A stretch of 64,000 nt of DNA from JACCXG01 sp963785755 (GCA_963785755.1 CAWAXG010000071.1:558001-622000); one strand, 5' to 3'. Counted from the stretch's first letter, positions 51,959 through 61,300 are shown. The notes: generated by a model from the letters alone, not told the origin. Numbers and translations: made by a program.

Positions 51959-52560
51959 GCTGGAACAAAGAGCGCGTCGACCGGTCGCTGCGTGCCGCGG
52001 AAGGCATTCTCCTGCTCGTCGGGGTGCTCGCGCTCGGCGCGTACGCGGCGGTGCACGTGTCCGCGGCTAGAGAGCAGGCCGCGCTCGCACAGGAGCTCGA
52101 GCAGCAATTCAGCCGGAAAGCTTCGTCCGCCGCCGCGAGTCCCACACCGATGCACACCGTGCCTCGTTCGGGCAGTGTCGTCGCCCGGATCGAAGTCCCG
52201 CGACTCGGCATGTCGACGATGGCGAGGGAAGGGGCGGATGCTCTGACGCTCAGCAAAGCCGTCGGCCACGTGCCGGACACCGCGCTTCCAGGCGAGCCGG
52301 GCAATGCCGCGTTCGCCGGCCACCGCGATACCTTCTTCCGTCCGCTGAAGGGGATCCGCAAGGGAGACGAGATCGTCGTCACGACGGCCGCTGGCCAGTA
52401 CGTGTATGCCGTCGACGAGACGCGCGTGGTCAAACCGTCCGACGTCTGGGTGCTCGAACCGACCGGAACGGCGACGCTGACGCTGGTCACTTGCTATCCT
52501 TTCAACTACATCGGCGCGGCGCCGGATCGCTTCATCGTTCGCGCGACGCGGACGAAATGA
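51955..52560 (+). CDS. Class D-like sortase
   Basis: 201 residues. One N-terminal membrane helix (GILLLVGVLALGAYAAV) and a sortase fold with His123 (AGHRDTFFR), catalytic Cys180 (TLTLVTCYPF) and Arg192 or Arg196 near the end. Sortases cut a sorting motif and join the protein to another molecule. In a diderm such enzymes usually serve one adjacent substrate; the neighbouring VWFA gene is only a remnant. Confidence 0.88.
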   Translation: MSWNKERVDRSLRAAEGILLLVGVLALGAYAAVHVSAAREQAALAQELEQQFSRKASSAAASPTPMHTVPRSGSVVARIEVPRLGMSTMAREGADALTLSKAVGHVPDTALPGEPGNAAFAGHRDTFFRPLKGIRKGDEIVVTTAAGQYVYAVDETRVVKPSDVWVLEPTGTATLTLVTCYPFNYIGAAPDRFIVRATRTK

Positions 52561-52573
52561 ATGGATCTTCGTC

Positions 52574-52725
52574 GGTTCAAGAGTTCAGAAGTTCAGAGGT
52601 TCAGGAGGTTCGGGTTCCTAGGTTCGAGCGTTCAATTGTTCGAGTTCAGGCGTTCAGAGGCCGATTCATCGGCTGAACCGTTGAACCTGAACCTGATGAA
52701 CCCCTGAACTCCTGAACTCTTGAAC
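52574..52725. repeat. GAGGTTCA-word long inverted repeat
   Basis: Left arm 52574-52614 (GGTTCAAGAGTTCAGAAGTT) and right arm 52686-52725 (ending CTGAACTCCTGAACTCTTGA) are imperfect reverse complements. It fills the gap between the sortase and VOC genes. A second element of this family is at 59689-59902. Confidence 0.85.
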
Positions 52726-52738
52726 TGACGCTGCAAGT

Positions 52739-53620
52739 ATGTCGATCCACGGAATCAAACCTGAAGGGTTCCGGCTGCCCGATGAGACGCGATTAGGTCC
52801 CGTCCGTTTGCAAGTCAGCGATCTGACGCGCTCGCTCGACTACTACCAGCGCGTGCTCGGGCTGACGGTGGTCTCGGCGAAAGGGGACGTCGCGAGTCTT
52901 GGCGCGGCCGGCGGCGACCCGCTCGTGCGGCTCGAGGCGCGGCCGGGGACGCGGCCGGTGGTGCCTGGGCGGATGCTCGGTCTCTATCACTTTGCGATCC
53001 TGCTGCCTGATCGGGCCGCGCTCGGCAGGTTCCTCGCGCACATCAGCGGCTTCGACATGAATGTGGGCATGGCCGACCACGCGGTCAGCGAAGCCCTCTA
53101 TCTCACCGACCCGGATGGACTCGGGATCGAGGTTTACGCCGATCGGCCCCGGTCGGCGTGGCGTTATGACGGGGGGCAGCTCTATATGACGACGGAGCGG
53201 CTCGACGCGAGAGGGGTTGTCGCGGCCGGCGGGCGTGAAGCCTGGACCGGCATGCCGGCGGGAACCGTCATGGGGCACGTCCATCTGCACGTCGGCGATC
53301 TCGATCGCGCGGCGGCCTTCTACCACGCCGGCCTCGGCCTCGACAAAGTTGTCTGGAGTTATCCCGGAGCGTTGTTCATGTCCGCGGGCGGCTATCACCA
53401 CCACCTCGCGACCAACACGTGGGCATCGGGCGGCCCACCACGTGAGGACCAGGCCCGGCTCCTGTCGTGGGACATCATCGTTCCCGCCGCTGCCGATGTC
53501 ACCGGCGCGTCGAACAGCGTTCGTGCGGCTGGCTACGACGTCGCGACGGGCCCGGAAGTCGCGAGCGCCGCCGATCCCTGGGGCACGACGCTGCGCATCA
53601 CCTCCAGCCAGGCCTCGTAA
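52739..53620 (+). CDS. Two-module VOC protein (CatE-like extradiol dioxygenase family)
   Basis: 293 residues made of two glyoxalase/VOC modules (about 18-135 and 178-290). Metal-ligand regions are YHFAILLPD, SEALYLTDPDGLGIEVYAD, GHVHLHVGDLDRA and GYHHHLATNTW. This is the arrangement of catechol-2,3-dioxygenase-like CatE proteins. The substrate is not predictable. Confidence 0.82.
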   Translation: MSIHGIKPEGFRLPDETRLGPVRLQVSDLTRSLDYYQRVLGLTVVSAKGDVASLGAAGGDPLVRLEARPGTRPVVPGRMLGLYHFAILLPDRAALGRFLAHISGFDMNVGMADHAVSEALYLTDPDGLGIEVYADRPRSAWRYDGGQLYMTTERLDARGVVAAGGREAWTGMPAGTVMGHVHLHVGDLDRAAAFYHAGLGLDKVVWSYPGALFMSAGGYHHHLATNTWASGGPPREDQARLLSWDIIVPAAADVTGASNSVRAAGYDVATGPEVASAADPWGTTLRITSSQAS

Positions 53621-53689
53621 ACCGGCACGGCCACTCGTCACAAACCTCAGGTCCCGGCGTTGTACAGATGAGACATTCAGCGGTTCGCC

Positions 53690-54436
53690 ATGTACGGATC
53701 TGCGTTCGTCTACCTGGGAACGATGGTCGCACTGTTTGGCCTGATGCATGTCATCAAGCCGATTCGCGGCCTGAAGGTTCGGACACGCCGGCGCGGCGCG
53801 GCCCTGGCCGGTTCCGGCGCTCTGCTCGCGGTGGGCGGGTTGCTGGCGCCGGTATTCGAGCAGCGGGCGACGCGTCTGGTAACCCGGCTCGACGAGTTTG
53901 CGCCGGCCTGGCAGTTCCACGAAGTGCATTCGCGCCGTATCGCCGCGCCCCCCGAACAGGTGTATCGCGCGCTCAAAGCGGTGCGGGCCGATGACATTCT
54001 TCTGTTCCGGACGTTGACGTGGATTCGCCGGGGCGGCCGGCAGGCGCCCCCGGGCATCCTGAACGCGGGCAGCGAGCGGCCGCTGATCGAGGTTGCGACG
54101 AACGGCGGCTTCGTAAGCCTTGCCGACGACCCGCCGCGTGAGCTCGTCATCGGCGCTGTCGTCGCGGCCCCTCGCGGACCGCGGCCGCGTCCGACCGCCG
54201 AAACGTTCCGATCGCCACCGCCAGGCTACGCCGTCGCCACGATGAACTTCATGGTGACCGGCGATGGGGACGGCGGCTCGATTGTCTCGACAGAGACGCG
54301 AGTCTTCGCAAACGGCGCATCGGCGCGACGACGATTTGCCGTGTATTGGCGGCTGATCTATCCGGGCAGCGCGTTGATCCGGCGGATGTGGCTGCGGGCA
54401 ATCGAGAAGCGCGCCGGCGCGTTCCGATCCAGCTGA
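53690..54436 (+). CDS. Membrane-anchored SRPBCC-like protein
   Basis: 248 residues. Two membrane helices (FVYLGTMVALFGLMHVI and LAGSGALLAVGGLLAPVF) are followed by a domain beginning FHEVHSRRIAAPPEQVYRAL, the start of an SRPBCC/START-like lipid-binding fold, and ending FAVYWRLIYPGSALIRRMWL. Probably binds a hydrophobic ligand; function unknown. Confidence 0.65.
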   Translation: MYGSAFVYLGTMVALFGLMHVIKPIRGLKVRTRRRGAALAGSGALLAVGGLLAPVFEQRATRLVTRLDEFAPAWQFHEVHSRRIAAPPEQVYRALKAVRADDILLFRTLTWIRRGGRQAPPGILNAGSERPLIEVATNGGFVSLADDPPRELVIGAVVAAPRGPRPRPTAETFRSPPPGYAVATMNFMVTGDGDGGSIVSTETRVFANGASARRRFAVYWRLIYPGSALIRRMWLRAIEKRAGAFRSS

Positions 54437-54513
54437 ACGGCGCGACGCGCCCGCATCCTCCCTGACAGACCGCGTCCACATGAGACATCATTGAGATCTT
54501 TCGGGGAGGTCTC

Positions 54514-55074
54514 ATGCGACGAAGACGTGGCTGGGTTGCAGCGTTGCTGGTGCTGTTCGGAGGTACCGCGACGGCATACGCGCAGGATGAGCGCTCGATC
54601 GGGCTGGTGATCACTTCGTCGTCAACGGCCGGACTGATCTGGCATGTCACGGAGACGATTGCGATCCGTCCCGAGGTGTCGTTCACGACCAGCGACGTGG
54701 AAGTTGGCGATCAGGGCTCGGACGTGGGCTCGGACTCCGGCACGTTCGCCGTCGCCGCGCTGTTCACCGTGCGAAAGTGGGACGACCTGAGCGCCTATTT
54801 CAGCCCGCGCTTTTCTTACGTGCGTTCGACCGCGACCTCATCGCTGACCGTGGGTTCCATTACGGACACGATCGAGACGTCAATCGAAGGCTACGGACTT
54901 GCCGGAAGCTTCGGCCTGCAATACCGGCTCGGAGGTCGGTTCGCCGTGTTCGGCGAAACCGGTTTGAGCTATACGAATCAGACAGCGGATTCGGATTCTC
55001 CCTTTTCGCCCCGCTCGACGGAGGCATCATCGCTCGGTCTGCGAACCGCGCTCGGGCTCTCGTTCTATTTCTGA
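54514..55074 (+). CDS. Outer-membrane beta-barrel protein
   Basis: 186 residues. The signal peptide ends at TAYAQ. Alternating amphipathic strands follow, ending with LGLRTALGLSFYF, the C-terminal aromatic expected for outer-membrane insertion. No substrate motif is seen. It supports a diderm envelope. Confidence 0.8.
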   Translation: MRRRRGWVAALLVLFGGTATAYAQDERSIGLVITSSSTAGLIWHVTETIAIRPEVSFTTSDVEVGDQGSDVGSDSGTFAVAALFTVRKWDDLSAYFSPRFSYVRSTATSSLTVGSITDTIETSIEGYGLAGSFGLQYRLGGRFAVFGETGLSYTNQTADSDSPFSPRSTEASSLGLRTALGLSFYF

Positions 55075-55098
55075 GACCGCTTTGCCGGGCTGCGTCGC

Positions 55099-56604
55099 TC
55101 AGCGGATCTTCTGATCCGGAAGCTCCTTCTTGATTCCGGCATCGAGCGGCATCGTGTCCGACTGGCTCGTCAACCCGGTCGCGGCCATCAGGCTCGCGAG
55201 TTCGGCGCCGAGCCGCGCGATCATCTCGACCGACGACTTGTCGCCGGCCAGATTCGTGCGCTCGCCAGGATCCTTCGCGAGGTCGTACAACTCGGGCAGA
55301 TGGCGGTCAGGACCGCCGTCACCGTGCGGGTAGCGGATGTATTTCCACTGCGCCGTTCGAACGCCGCGAACGTTCGGCGTGTACGGAAATTCCTTTTCGT
55401 AGTTGTAGTAGTAGAACCAGCTGCGCCGCCAGCCGGGATCGCCGTTGCGCACGAGCGCCACCCATGACCGGCCATGAATGTTGGCGAGCGGCGGGGCGCC
55501 CGCGAGATCCAGCAGGCTGGGCGCCAGGTCCACGGTCAGAACCTGCTCCTCGACAACTTTCGGTGCGCTGGTGAGCGGCGGGTAGCGCAGCGCCAGCGGA
55601 ATACGGATGCTCGGCTCGTGCATCGTCCGTTTGTCGACCATGCCGTGCTCTCCCTCGAGCAGGCCGTTGTCGCCCACGAACACGACGATGGTGTTGTCGA
55701 GCTGACGAGTGTCTTCGAGCCAGCCGCGCAGTCGTCCCATGCTTTCGTCGACGCTGAGGATCGTTCCCCAATAGGCGTGGACCATGTGCTCGAAATCCTT
55801 GACGGCGGCGGGGGAGTCGTCTGGCTGTCTCTTCCGCCAGTCGAACAGCGGCCCGTAGATCCCATGCCACGTATAGCGCCGATCGCTGATCCAGGCCGGC
55901 TTGCCGTTCAGCGCGAACGCCGACTCCGGGTACTTCACGGGGACGCCGTCGAACGCGTGCTCGAATTTCGGCTCGGGGGTATAGAAGCTGTGTGGCGCCT
56001 TGTGGCCGAGGATGAGCATCCACGGCTGGGCGCCGCGATCGCGCTTCAGCCAGTCCATGGCGACATCCGTCACCACCGTCGTGTAGTAGCCTTTGACCAC
56101 CTCCCGCCGCTCGCCGTTGAAGTTGAACTCGGTATCGAAGTACTTGCCCTGTCCCTTGTGAGTGACGAAGTAGTCGAAGCCGGGCCGAGGTTCGTCGTTC
56201 CCCTCCCCCATGTGATATTTGCCGACGTAGGCGGTGGCGTACCCTGCCTGCTGCAGCGCTGCCGGGAACGTTTTCAACGTCGACGGCATTTCGGTGAAGT
56301 TGTTGGTCACGCCGTGCGCGTGGGCGTAGACCCCGCTCAGGAGCGAGGCGCGGCTCGGCGAGCAGAGCGACGTCGTGCAGAACGCATTCTTGAAGTTGAC
56401 GCCTTCGTTCGCGATGCGGTCGATCTGCGGCGTCCTGACATGGGGATGGCCGGCGTAGCCGAGCGCGTCCCAGCGGAGGTCGTCGAGCAGCACGACGAGG
56501 ATGTTGGGCCGCTGTGGCCCCGATGCCGGGGCTTCCCGGCGGCACGCGGCCGCCAGAAGGATCGCGGCGCAGAGCACGGCGAAGCGGAGCAGTTGACGAC
56601 TCAT
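55099..56604 (-). CDS. Secreted lipoprotein sulfatase
   Basis: 501 residues. Lipobox LLAAAC with Cys21. The formylglycine motif CSPSRASLLSG starts at Cys81; metal site LLDDLRWD (39-46); GHKAPHSFYTP and DNGLLEGEHG complete the active site. It resembles N-acetylglucosamine-6-sulfatase and arylsulfatase-type S1 enzymes, hydrolysing sulfate esters outside the cytoplasm. It needs a formylglycine-generating enzyme, not in the window. Confidence 0.92.
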   Translation of the reverse strand: MSRQLLRFAVLCAAILLAAACRREAPASGPQRPNILVVLLDDLRWDALGYAGHPHVRTPQIDRIANEGVNFKNAFCTTSLCSPSRASLLSGVYAHAHGVTNNFTEMPSTLKTFPAALQQAGYATAYVGKYHMGEGNDEPRPGFDYFVTHKGQGKYFDTEFNFNGERREVVKGYYTTVVTDVAMDWLKRDRGAQPWMLILGHKAPHSFYTPEPKFEHAFDGVPVKYPESAFALNGKPAWISDRRYTWHGIYGPLFDWRKRQPDDSPAAVKDFEHMVHAYWGTILSVDESMGRLRGWLEDTRQLDNTIVVFVGDNGLLEGEHGMVDKRTMHEPSIRIPLALRYPPLTSAPKVVEEQVLTVDLAPSLLDLAGAPPLANIHGRSWVALVRNGDPGWRRSWFYYYNYEKEFPYTPNVRGVRTAQWKYIRYPHGDGGPDRHLPELYDLAKDPGERTNLAGDKSSVEMIARLGAELASLMAATGLTSQSDTMPLDAGIKKELPDQKIR

Positions 56605-56658
56605 CGCGGCACTATCTAATCACGCGCCTGGTTTCAGAGCGAGTGAGCTTAGGATCGT

Positions 56659-56768
56659 CTCTTCCGCCTTCCGCCTTCGCGCTAAGCGCTTCGGCGAGAC
56701 TCGCCGTAGCCTTGGCAGCCTGTCTCGCCGGAGCCTTGGCGGAGGCGGAGAGGCGGTCAGGCGGAAGA
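56659..56768. repeat. CCGCCTCCG-word inverted repeat, second copy
   Basis: TCTTCCGCCTTCCGCCTTCG on the left pairs with the right end GGCGGTCAGGCGGAAGA. It contains GGCGAGACTCGCCGTAGCC, nearly identical to 32930-32950. It lies between the divergent sulfatase and TPR-peptidase genes; nothing else is seen in that ~300-base gap. Confidence 0.85.
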
Positions 56769-56901
56769 AACGTTCAACTCCTCCCACTAACAATTCCGCA
56801 ATTCGCGCAACAAACTGTAATCCGCCGGCGCATGCGCCGGTCGTGCCGCCGCACGAAAGCGACTCGAATCGAGCGGAACGCCATTTGCCCACCACGCCGG
56901 C

Positions 56902-58035
56902 ATGCGAAAGGGTCGCCGGGTTTCCGTCTTCCTGTGTCTGATCGTTTTCTGGCTGGTGACGGCCGGCCGCGGCACGGTGGCGGGGCAGTCGGAGGTGCCG
57001 GCGCCTGAAGCCTGGGCGGCGCTGAAGCGCGGCGACGCCGCGCGCGCGGCGGGACTCTTTCGCGAAGAGCTGGAGCGCAGCCCGCGGAATCCGCTGCTGC
57101 ACTTCGGTGCAGGATGGGCGGCTCACGTCCTGGGCCGCCGCGATGCCGCGATTGCCTCGCTGAAGCGCGCGCTCGAATTCGATCCGTCGTTCGTGCAGGC
57201 CGCGGCGCTTCTCGCCGATGTCGCCTACGCGAACAGCGATCTCGATCTCGCGATCCGGTCGATGGAAAAGGCGGCGGCGCTGGCGCCCAACGATCCGCGC
57301 ATCCGGCAGCAGCTCGAGCGCTGGCGCAAGGAGTCCGCGCTCCATTCGAGCTTCGATCAGAAGACCGGGCTGCGCTTCCGGGTGTTGTACCAGGGGGAAG
57401 AGCAGCAGACGCTGGGCGAGCGCGTGTCACGCGTGCTCGAGGCCGCGTACTGGAGCATCGGCAAGACGCTCAACAGCTATCCCGGCGAGACCCTCACGGT
57501 CGTGCTCTACACCAACAAACAGTTTCAGGACATCACCCGCGCGCCTGCCTGGGCCGGCGGCGGATACGACGGCCGCATTCGTCTGCCCGTCGGCGGCGCC
57601 ATGCGCACCCCCGCCGCGCTGGACCGCGTCGTCCGGCACGAGCTCGTCCACGCGATGATCGCCCACACGGCGCCGCGCAACCTGCCGGCCTGGATCAATG
57701 AAGGACTCGCGAGCGTCCTGGAGTCGAGCGACCGGACTTGGGTGCGGAAGGTCCTGGCGCAGACGTCGGAAGTGTTCGCGCTCGATGATCTGAGCGCCGG
57801 CTTCGGCCACCTCAACGGTCCCGACGCACTCGTCGCGTATGCGGAGAGCGCCCTCGCGGCCGAGATACTCGTCGATCGCCTCGGCCCTAACCTCGGCGTG
57901 TTCCTCCAGATGGTGGGCAGCGGCCACACCGCCGACCAGGCGATGAGCACGCTGAACGTCAGGCCGGAGGCGTTCCACGCCGAATGGCGGAAGCGCGTCG
58001 GCCTCGACCCGGCGGCTGCCAGCGCCGCGCGGTAG
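56902..58035 (+). CDS. Secreted TPR protein with peptidase-MA-like domain
   Basis: 377 residues. Signal peptide to about 29; TPR repeats at about 34-140 (AAIASLKRALEFDPS). The C-terminal metallopeptidase-like domain has HELVH (246-250) in VVRHELVHAMIAH and the third-ligand region WINEGLAS. This is the gluzincin-like peptidase MA fold. Substrate unknown. Confidence 0.82.
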   Translation: MRKGRRVSVFLCLIVFWLVTAGRGTVAGQSEVPAPEAWAALKRGDAARAAGLFREELERSPRNPLLHFGAGWAAHVLGRRDAAIASLKRALEFDPSFVQAAALLADVAYANSDLDLAIRSMEKAAALAPNDPRIRQQLERWRKESALHSSFDQKTGLRFRVLYQGEEQQTLGERVSRVLEAAYWSIGKTLNSYPGETLTVVLYTNKQFQDITRAPAWAGGGYDGRIRLPVGGAMRTPAALDRVVRHELVHAMIAHTAPRNLPAWINEGLASVLESSDRTWVRKVLAQTSEVFALDDLSAGFGHLNGPDALVAYAESALAAEILVDRLGPNLGVFLQMVGSGHTADQAMSTLNVRPEAFHAEWRKRVGLDPAAASAAR

Positions 58036-58069
58036 GGCGCGCCGCTTTCCAGTACAATCAGCGCCATCT

Positions 58070-59665
58070 GTGGGCGCAGCGGTCACTCCTACGCAATGGC
58101 TATGGCTGATCGTTGCGCTGGCCGCGGCGCTGCGGTTCTTTCCCATCTGGTTCGGCCTTCCGTACCCCCACGCCCGTCCTGACGAAGCCGTCGCAATCGG
58201 CCATGCGATGGACGTGCTCGCGGGGAACCTGAATCCACGGTTCTTCCACTGGCCATCCTTCATCTTCTACGCCTTCGCCGCCGTCTTTGCCGTGGTCTCG
58301 CTCGTGCGTCGAGCGCTCTCGCTTGGTCTGGAGCTCGACCCGTTGACCGCACTGCTGATCGGACGTGGGGTCGTTGCCCTCGCCGGGACGTTGACCGTCA
58401 TCGTGCTGTACAGGCTCGGGCGGCGGATGGCGGGGGCGGCCGTTGGTCTGTTGTCCTCCCTGTTTCTCGCCGTCGCCATCCTGCACGTCAGGGACTCGCA
58501 CTTTGCGATGACCGACGTGATGATGACGCTGCTGGTGACGACGTCGCTGGCGCTGGTGCTGCGGGCCCTCGATCGAGCGCTCGATGCGCAGCGGTTCGAG
58601 GCGATCCGGCTCAGAGACTTCGCCATCGCCGGGCTGGCCGGAGGCCTCGCGGCGTCGACCAAATACAACGCCGCGGCGATCCTCGCCGCCATGGCCGCCG
58701 CGCAAATCGTGTTGTGGGTGCGGCTCGCCGGCAGGCCGTGGACGCCGCGCACCTGGCTGCCGACATTGACGTTCGCCGCATCGCTGATCGGCGGTTTCCT
58801 CGCCGGGACGCCCTACGCAGTGCTCGACTACGAGCACTTCTCGGCCGACCTGATCTTCGATTTCACCCATCTCTCCGGCGGGCATGGAGTGATTCTTGGA
58901 CGCGGGTGGATCGTTCACCTGACGCGATCGTTGCCATATGGGACCGGACCGTTCACGTTCGTCGCGGCCGTAGTGGGCGCGCCGTTCGTCCTGCGCCATT
59001 ACCCGCGACAGGTCTTCGTCATCGGCACGTTCGGCCTCGCCTTCTACGCCGCGATTGGCAGCGGCTATACCGTGTTCTTCCGCTACGTCCTGCCGCTCGT
59101 CCCGATCATCTGTCTGATCGCGGGAGTCGGCGTGTACCACATAGCCACGTGGCTCGCCGCGCGGACGCACCTGGCCAGGGGCATGACGACGGCGCTTGTG
59201 GCTGCAATCGTGGCGGCGCCTTCACTGGTGAACTGCGCCTGGTTCGATCTGCTGCTCGCGCGAACCGATACGCGCGTGCTGGCAGGGGAGTGGCTCGGGG
59301 CCAGGATTCAGCCGGAGGACACCGTTCACGACGCAGGCGGCGACTACGCGAAGCTCGAGCTCGGACGAACGCCGTTCCATCACTGGAACTACGATCCGAC
59401 CGCGAACTCATTCGGCCATCCCGAAGGGAAGACGCCGCACTGGATCGTGCTGACCCAGTCGCCCATCCGGACGTACGCGAGCGCGCCGGCGCCGCTTCGC
59501 CGGCTCGCGAACGAGCGCTACGAGCTGGTGCACACGGTGAGGGGGACGAGCGGCGATGCCGGTTCCGCGGTCTACGATCTCCAGGACGCGTTCTTCATGC
59601 CCCTCTCCGGCTTTCAAACCGTCGAGCGTCCAGGTCCGACAATCCTCATTTACCGACTTCGGTAA
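58070..59665 (+). CDS. GT39/ArnT-like membrane glycosyltransferase
   Basis: 531 residues with about ten hydrophobic helices. The N-terminal periplasmic loop holds HARPDEAVAI, the acidic catalytic motif of the GT-C superfamily. A soluble C-terminal tail carries WIVLTQSPIRTYA. It would transfer a sugar from a polyprenyl-phosphate donor to protein or lipid outside the membrane. It starts at GTG 58070, 34 bases after the peptidase gene. Confidence 0.82.
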   Translation: MGAAVTPTQWLWLIVALAAALRFFPIWFGLPYPHARPDEAVAIGHAMDVLAGNLNPRFFHWPSFIFYAFAAVFAVVSLVRRALSLGLELDPLTALLIGRGVVALAGTLTVIVLYRLGRRMAGAAVGLLSSLFLAVAILHVRDSHFAMTDVMMTLLVTTSLALVLRALDRALDAQRFEAIRLRDFAIAGLAGGLAASTKYNAAAILAAMAAAQIVLWVRLAGRPWTPRTWLPTLTFAASLIGGFLAGTPYAVLDYEHFSADLIFDFTHLSGGHGVILGRGWIVHLTRSLPYGTGPFTFVAAVVGAPFVLRHYPRQVFVIGTFGLAFYAAIGSGYTVFFRYVLPLVPIICLIAGVGVYHIATWLAARTHLARGMTTALVAAIVAAPSLVNCAWFDLLLARTDTRVLAGEWLGARIQPEDTVHDAGGDYAKLELGRTPFHHWNYDPTANSFGHPEGKTPHWIVLTQSPIRTYASAPAPLRRLANERYELVHTVRGTSGDAGSAVYDLQDAFFMPLSGFQTVERPGPTILIYRLR

Positions 59666-59688
59666 ACGGCTTGTGGCTCGATCGCGTC

Positions 59689-59902
59689 GGTTCAAGGGTT
59701 CAGAGGTTCAAGGGTTCAAGGGTTCGGGTTCAAAGGTTCGGGTTCAAAGGTTCAGGCGTTCTCATGCCTTGACATCAGTCTTACAACTTGTAAGACTGGT
59801 CACCCATGGCACCTGAGAGCTGCAGTTGTGAATCCGAACCCTGAACCTTTAGAACCCCTGAACTCGAACCAGTGAACCTGTGAACTTCTGAACCTTTGAA
59901 CC
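59689..59902. repeat. GAGGTTCA-word long inverted repeat surrounding a promoter
   Basis: Left arm 59689-59761 (GGTTCAAGGGTTCAGAGGTT) and right arm 59835-59902 (ending CTTCTGAACCTTTGAACC) are imperfect reverse complements. The ~75-base loop holds TTGACA and a perfect palindrome. It fills the 243-base gap before padR. Confidence 0.87.
59769..59798 (+). promoter_or_regulatory. TTGACA -35 with perfect operator palindrome
   Basis: TTGACA (59769-59774) is followed one base later by a perfect 23-bp palindrome (59776-59798) with half-site CAGTCTTACAA around a central C. Its TTACAA-TTGTAA core resembles PadR boxes. It is a good candidate autoregulatory operator for the padR gene 110 bases downstream. 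The -10 position is weak. Confidence 0.6.
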
Positions 59903-59908
59903 GACGTC

Positions 59909-60220
59909 ATGCCACGCCCTAAGCTTCCGACACTGTCCTCGAAGGAGGCGCTCGTCCTCGAGCTGCTGCTGGCTGACGCGGACTCGATGTACGGGCTCGA
60001 GCTGGTCACCGCGTCGAGGGGGGAGCTGAAGCGGGGAACGGTGTACGTCACGCTTGGACGGATGGAGGAGAAGGGCTATATCAAGTCGCGTCTCGAGGAC
60101 GCGCCGCCGTCCGCCGGAGGGCTGCCGCGGCGGCTGTACCGAGCGACGCCGCTGGGCCGGCAGGTTCTGAATGCGTGGTCAGCGGTGAGCAGCCGGTTGA
60201 TTCAGCGTTTTGCGCGATGA
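59909..60220 (+). CDS. PadR-family regulator
   Basis: 103 residues. The winged helix is clear: SSKEALVLELLLADADSMYG, LKRGTVYVTLGRMEEKGYIK, RLYRATPLGRQVL. It is compact, with a single short dimerisation helix. Its stop overlaps the next gene's ATG as ATGA (60217-60220), so it is coupled to a membrane protein, as with the first PadR in the window. Confidence 0.9.
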   Translation: MPRPKLPTLSSKEALVLELLLADADSMYGLELVTASRGELKRGTVYVTLGRMEEKGYIKSRLEDAPPSAGGLPRRLYRATPLGRQVLNAWSAVSSRLIQRFAR

Positions 60221-61151
60221 TGAGACCCGGACGTTTGCTTCGACGGCTCGCTGCTCTCATCTGCCGTCCTGAGACGGTTGAGCGAATCAGCGACCCGATA
60301 CTGGCCGATCTGCAGCACGAGGATGAGGCCGCGGCTCTCGACGGACAGCCATGGCGGCGCTGCTGGATGCGTTGCCGGGGATACGCCGCCTTCTGGAAGG
60401 CAATGGCATTGCAGGCCGGCCATTCGCTCGTGCGCGGCTACCGGGATTCGGTCGCCGTGGACGGCTGGCTGCTGGCGCGAACGGTGTTGTGCGCGACAGC
60501 CGGCTTTCTCGCGCTGACACTCCTGCTCACGTCCATTCCGTTCTTTCAATGGCCGGCCAGACCCGGCGGGGTCAATCCGTTCCTGCTGTTTCTCACGCTG
60601 ATTCCACAGGCGTTGCCGCTCACGATCCCGGCAGCTGTCTGTATCGCGGTCTTGTGGAGCCTTCGTGGACGTGCCGCGAGCCCGGCTCTGGCTGTCTCGT
60701 TCCTCGCATTTGCGGGCATCGCCTGCGTGATGGTGTGGACGACGCTGGAGTGGCTGATACCCGGATGCCAACCAGGCGTTCCGCGAGCTCTTCGCCGGCC
60801 GGGTGCTGGTGCGCGGCACAGGCGAGTTGAGCCTGTCGGAACTGGGCGCGCTGTCTGATCCGCTGAGTCGGCAGCTCTATCACCTTCGGGTGGCTCTGTG
60901 TTTCGGGACGCTGGCCGTGACCAGTTGCGCGTTGATCATCGCTCCATTGGTTCGCGGACGCATTGCCGCCGCGTTCGCGGGCGTGCTCGTCAGCGTGGCA
61001 ATCCTGATGGTTCTTGGGATCCTGTTCGGCTCCGCCACCGCACCCGCGGTCGGTCCAGCCGACCGTCTGGCTTGCGGGGGCCGTATCCTTGCTCGCTTTG
61101 CTCCTTCTCGGAAGCGTCTTCGTTTCGAACCGGCGTTTCCGCCCATCCTGA
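60217..61151 (+). pseudogene. Permease-like membrane protein with two frameshifts
   Basis: From ATG 60217 the frame reads RLLRRLAALICRPETVERIS and at least three membrane helices (SIPFFQWPARPGGVNPFLLF, PLTIPAAVCIAVLW), then fails after EWLIP. Dropping one C from 60760-60762 continues as DANQAFRELFAGRVLVRGTG and further helices. A second shift near 61040-61060 gives VWLAGAVSLLALLLLGSVFV and a stop at 61151. The layout resembles LptF/LptG-type permeases; that is tentative. Confidence 0.55.
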
Positions 61152-61300
61152 CATCCACCGATATCGTCCGACGCCGCCGGCGCCAGGTGTCCGTGTTATG
61201 TTGACGCGGGCCCGAGAGCAGGGCCGACGGAATTGTCGAAGCTGCCAAGCTCGACGCGAGACAGCGGCACGTGCGGCAGCTCGGTGAGGCGGAGGAACGG

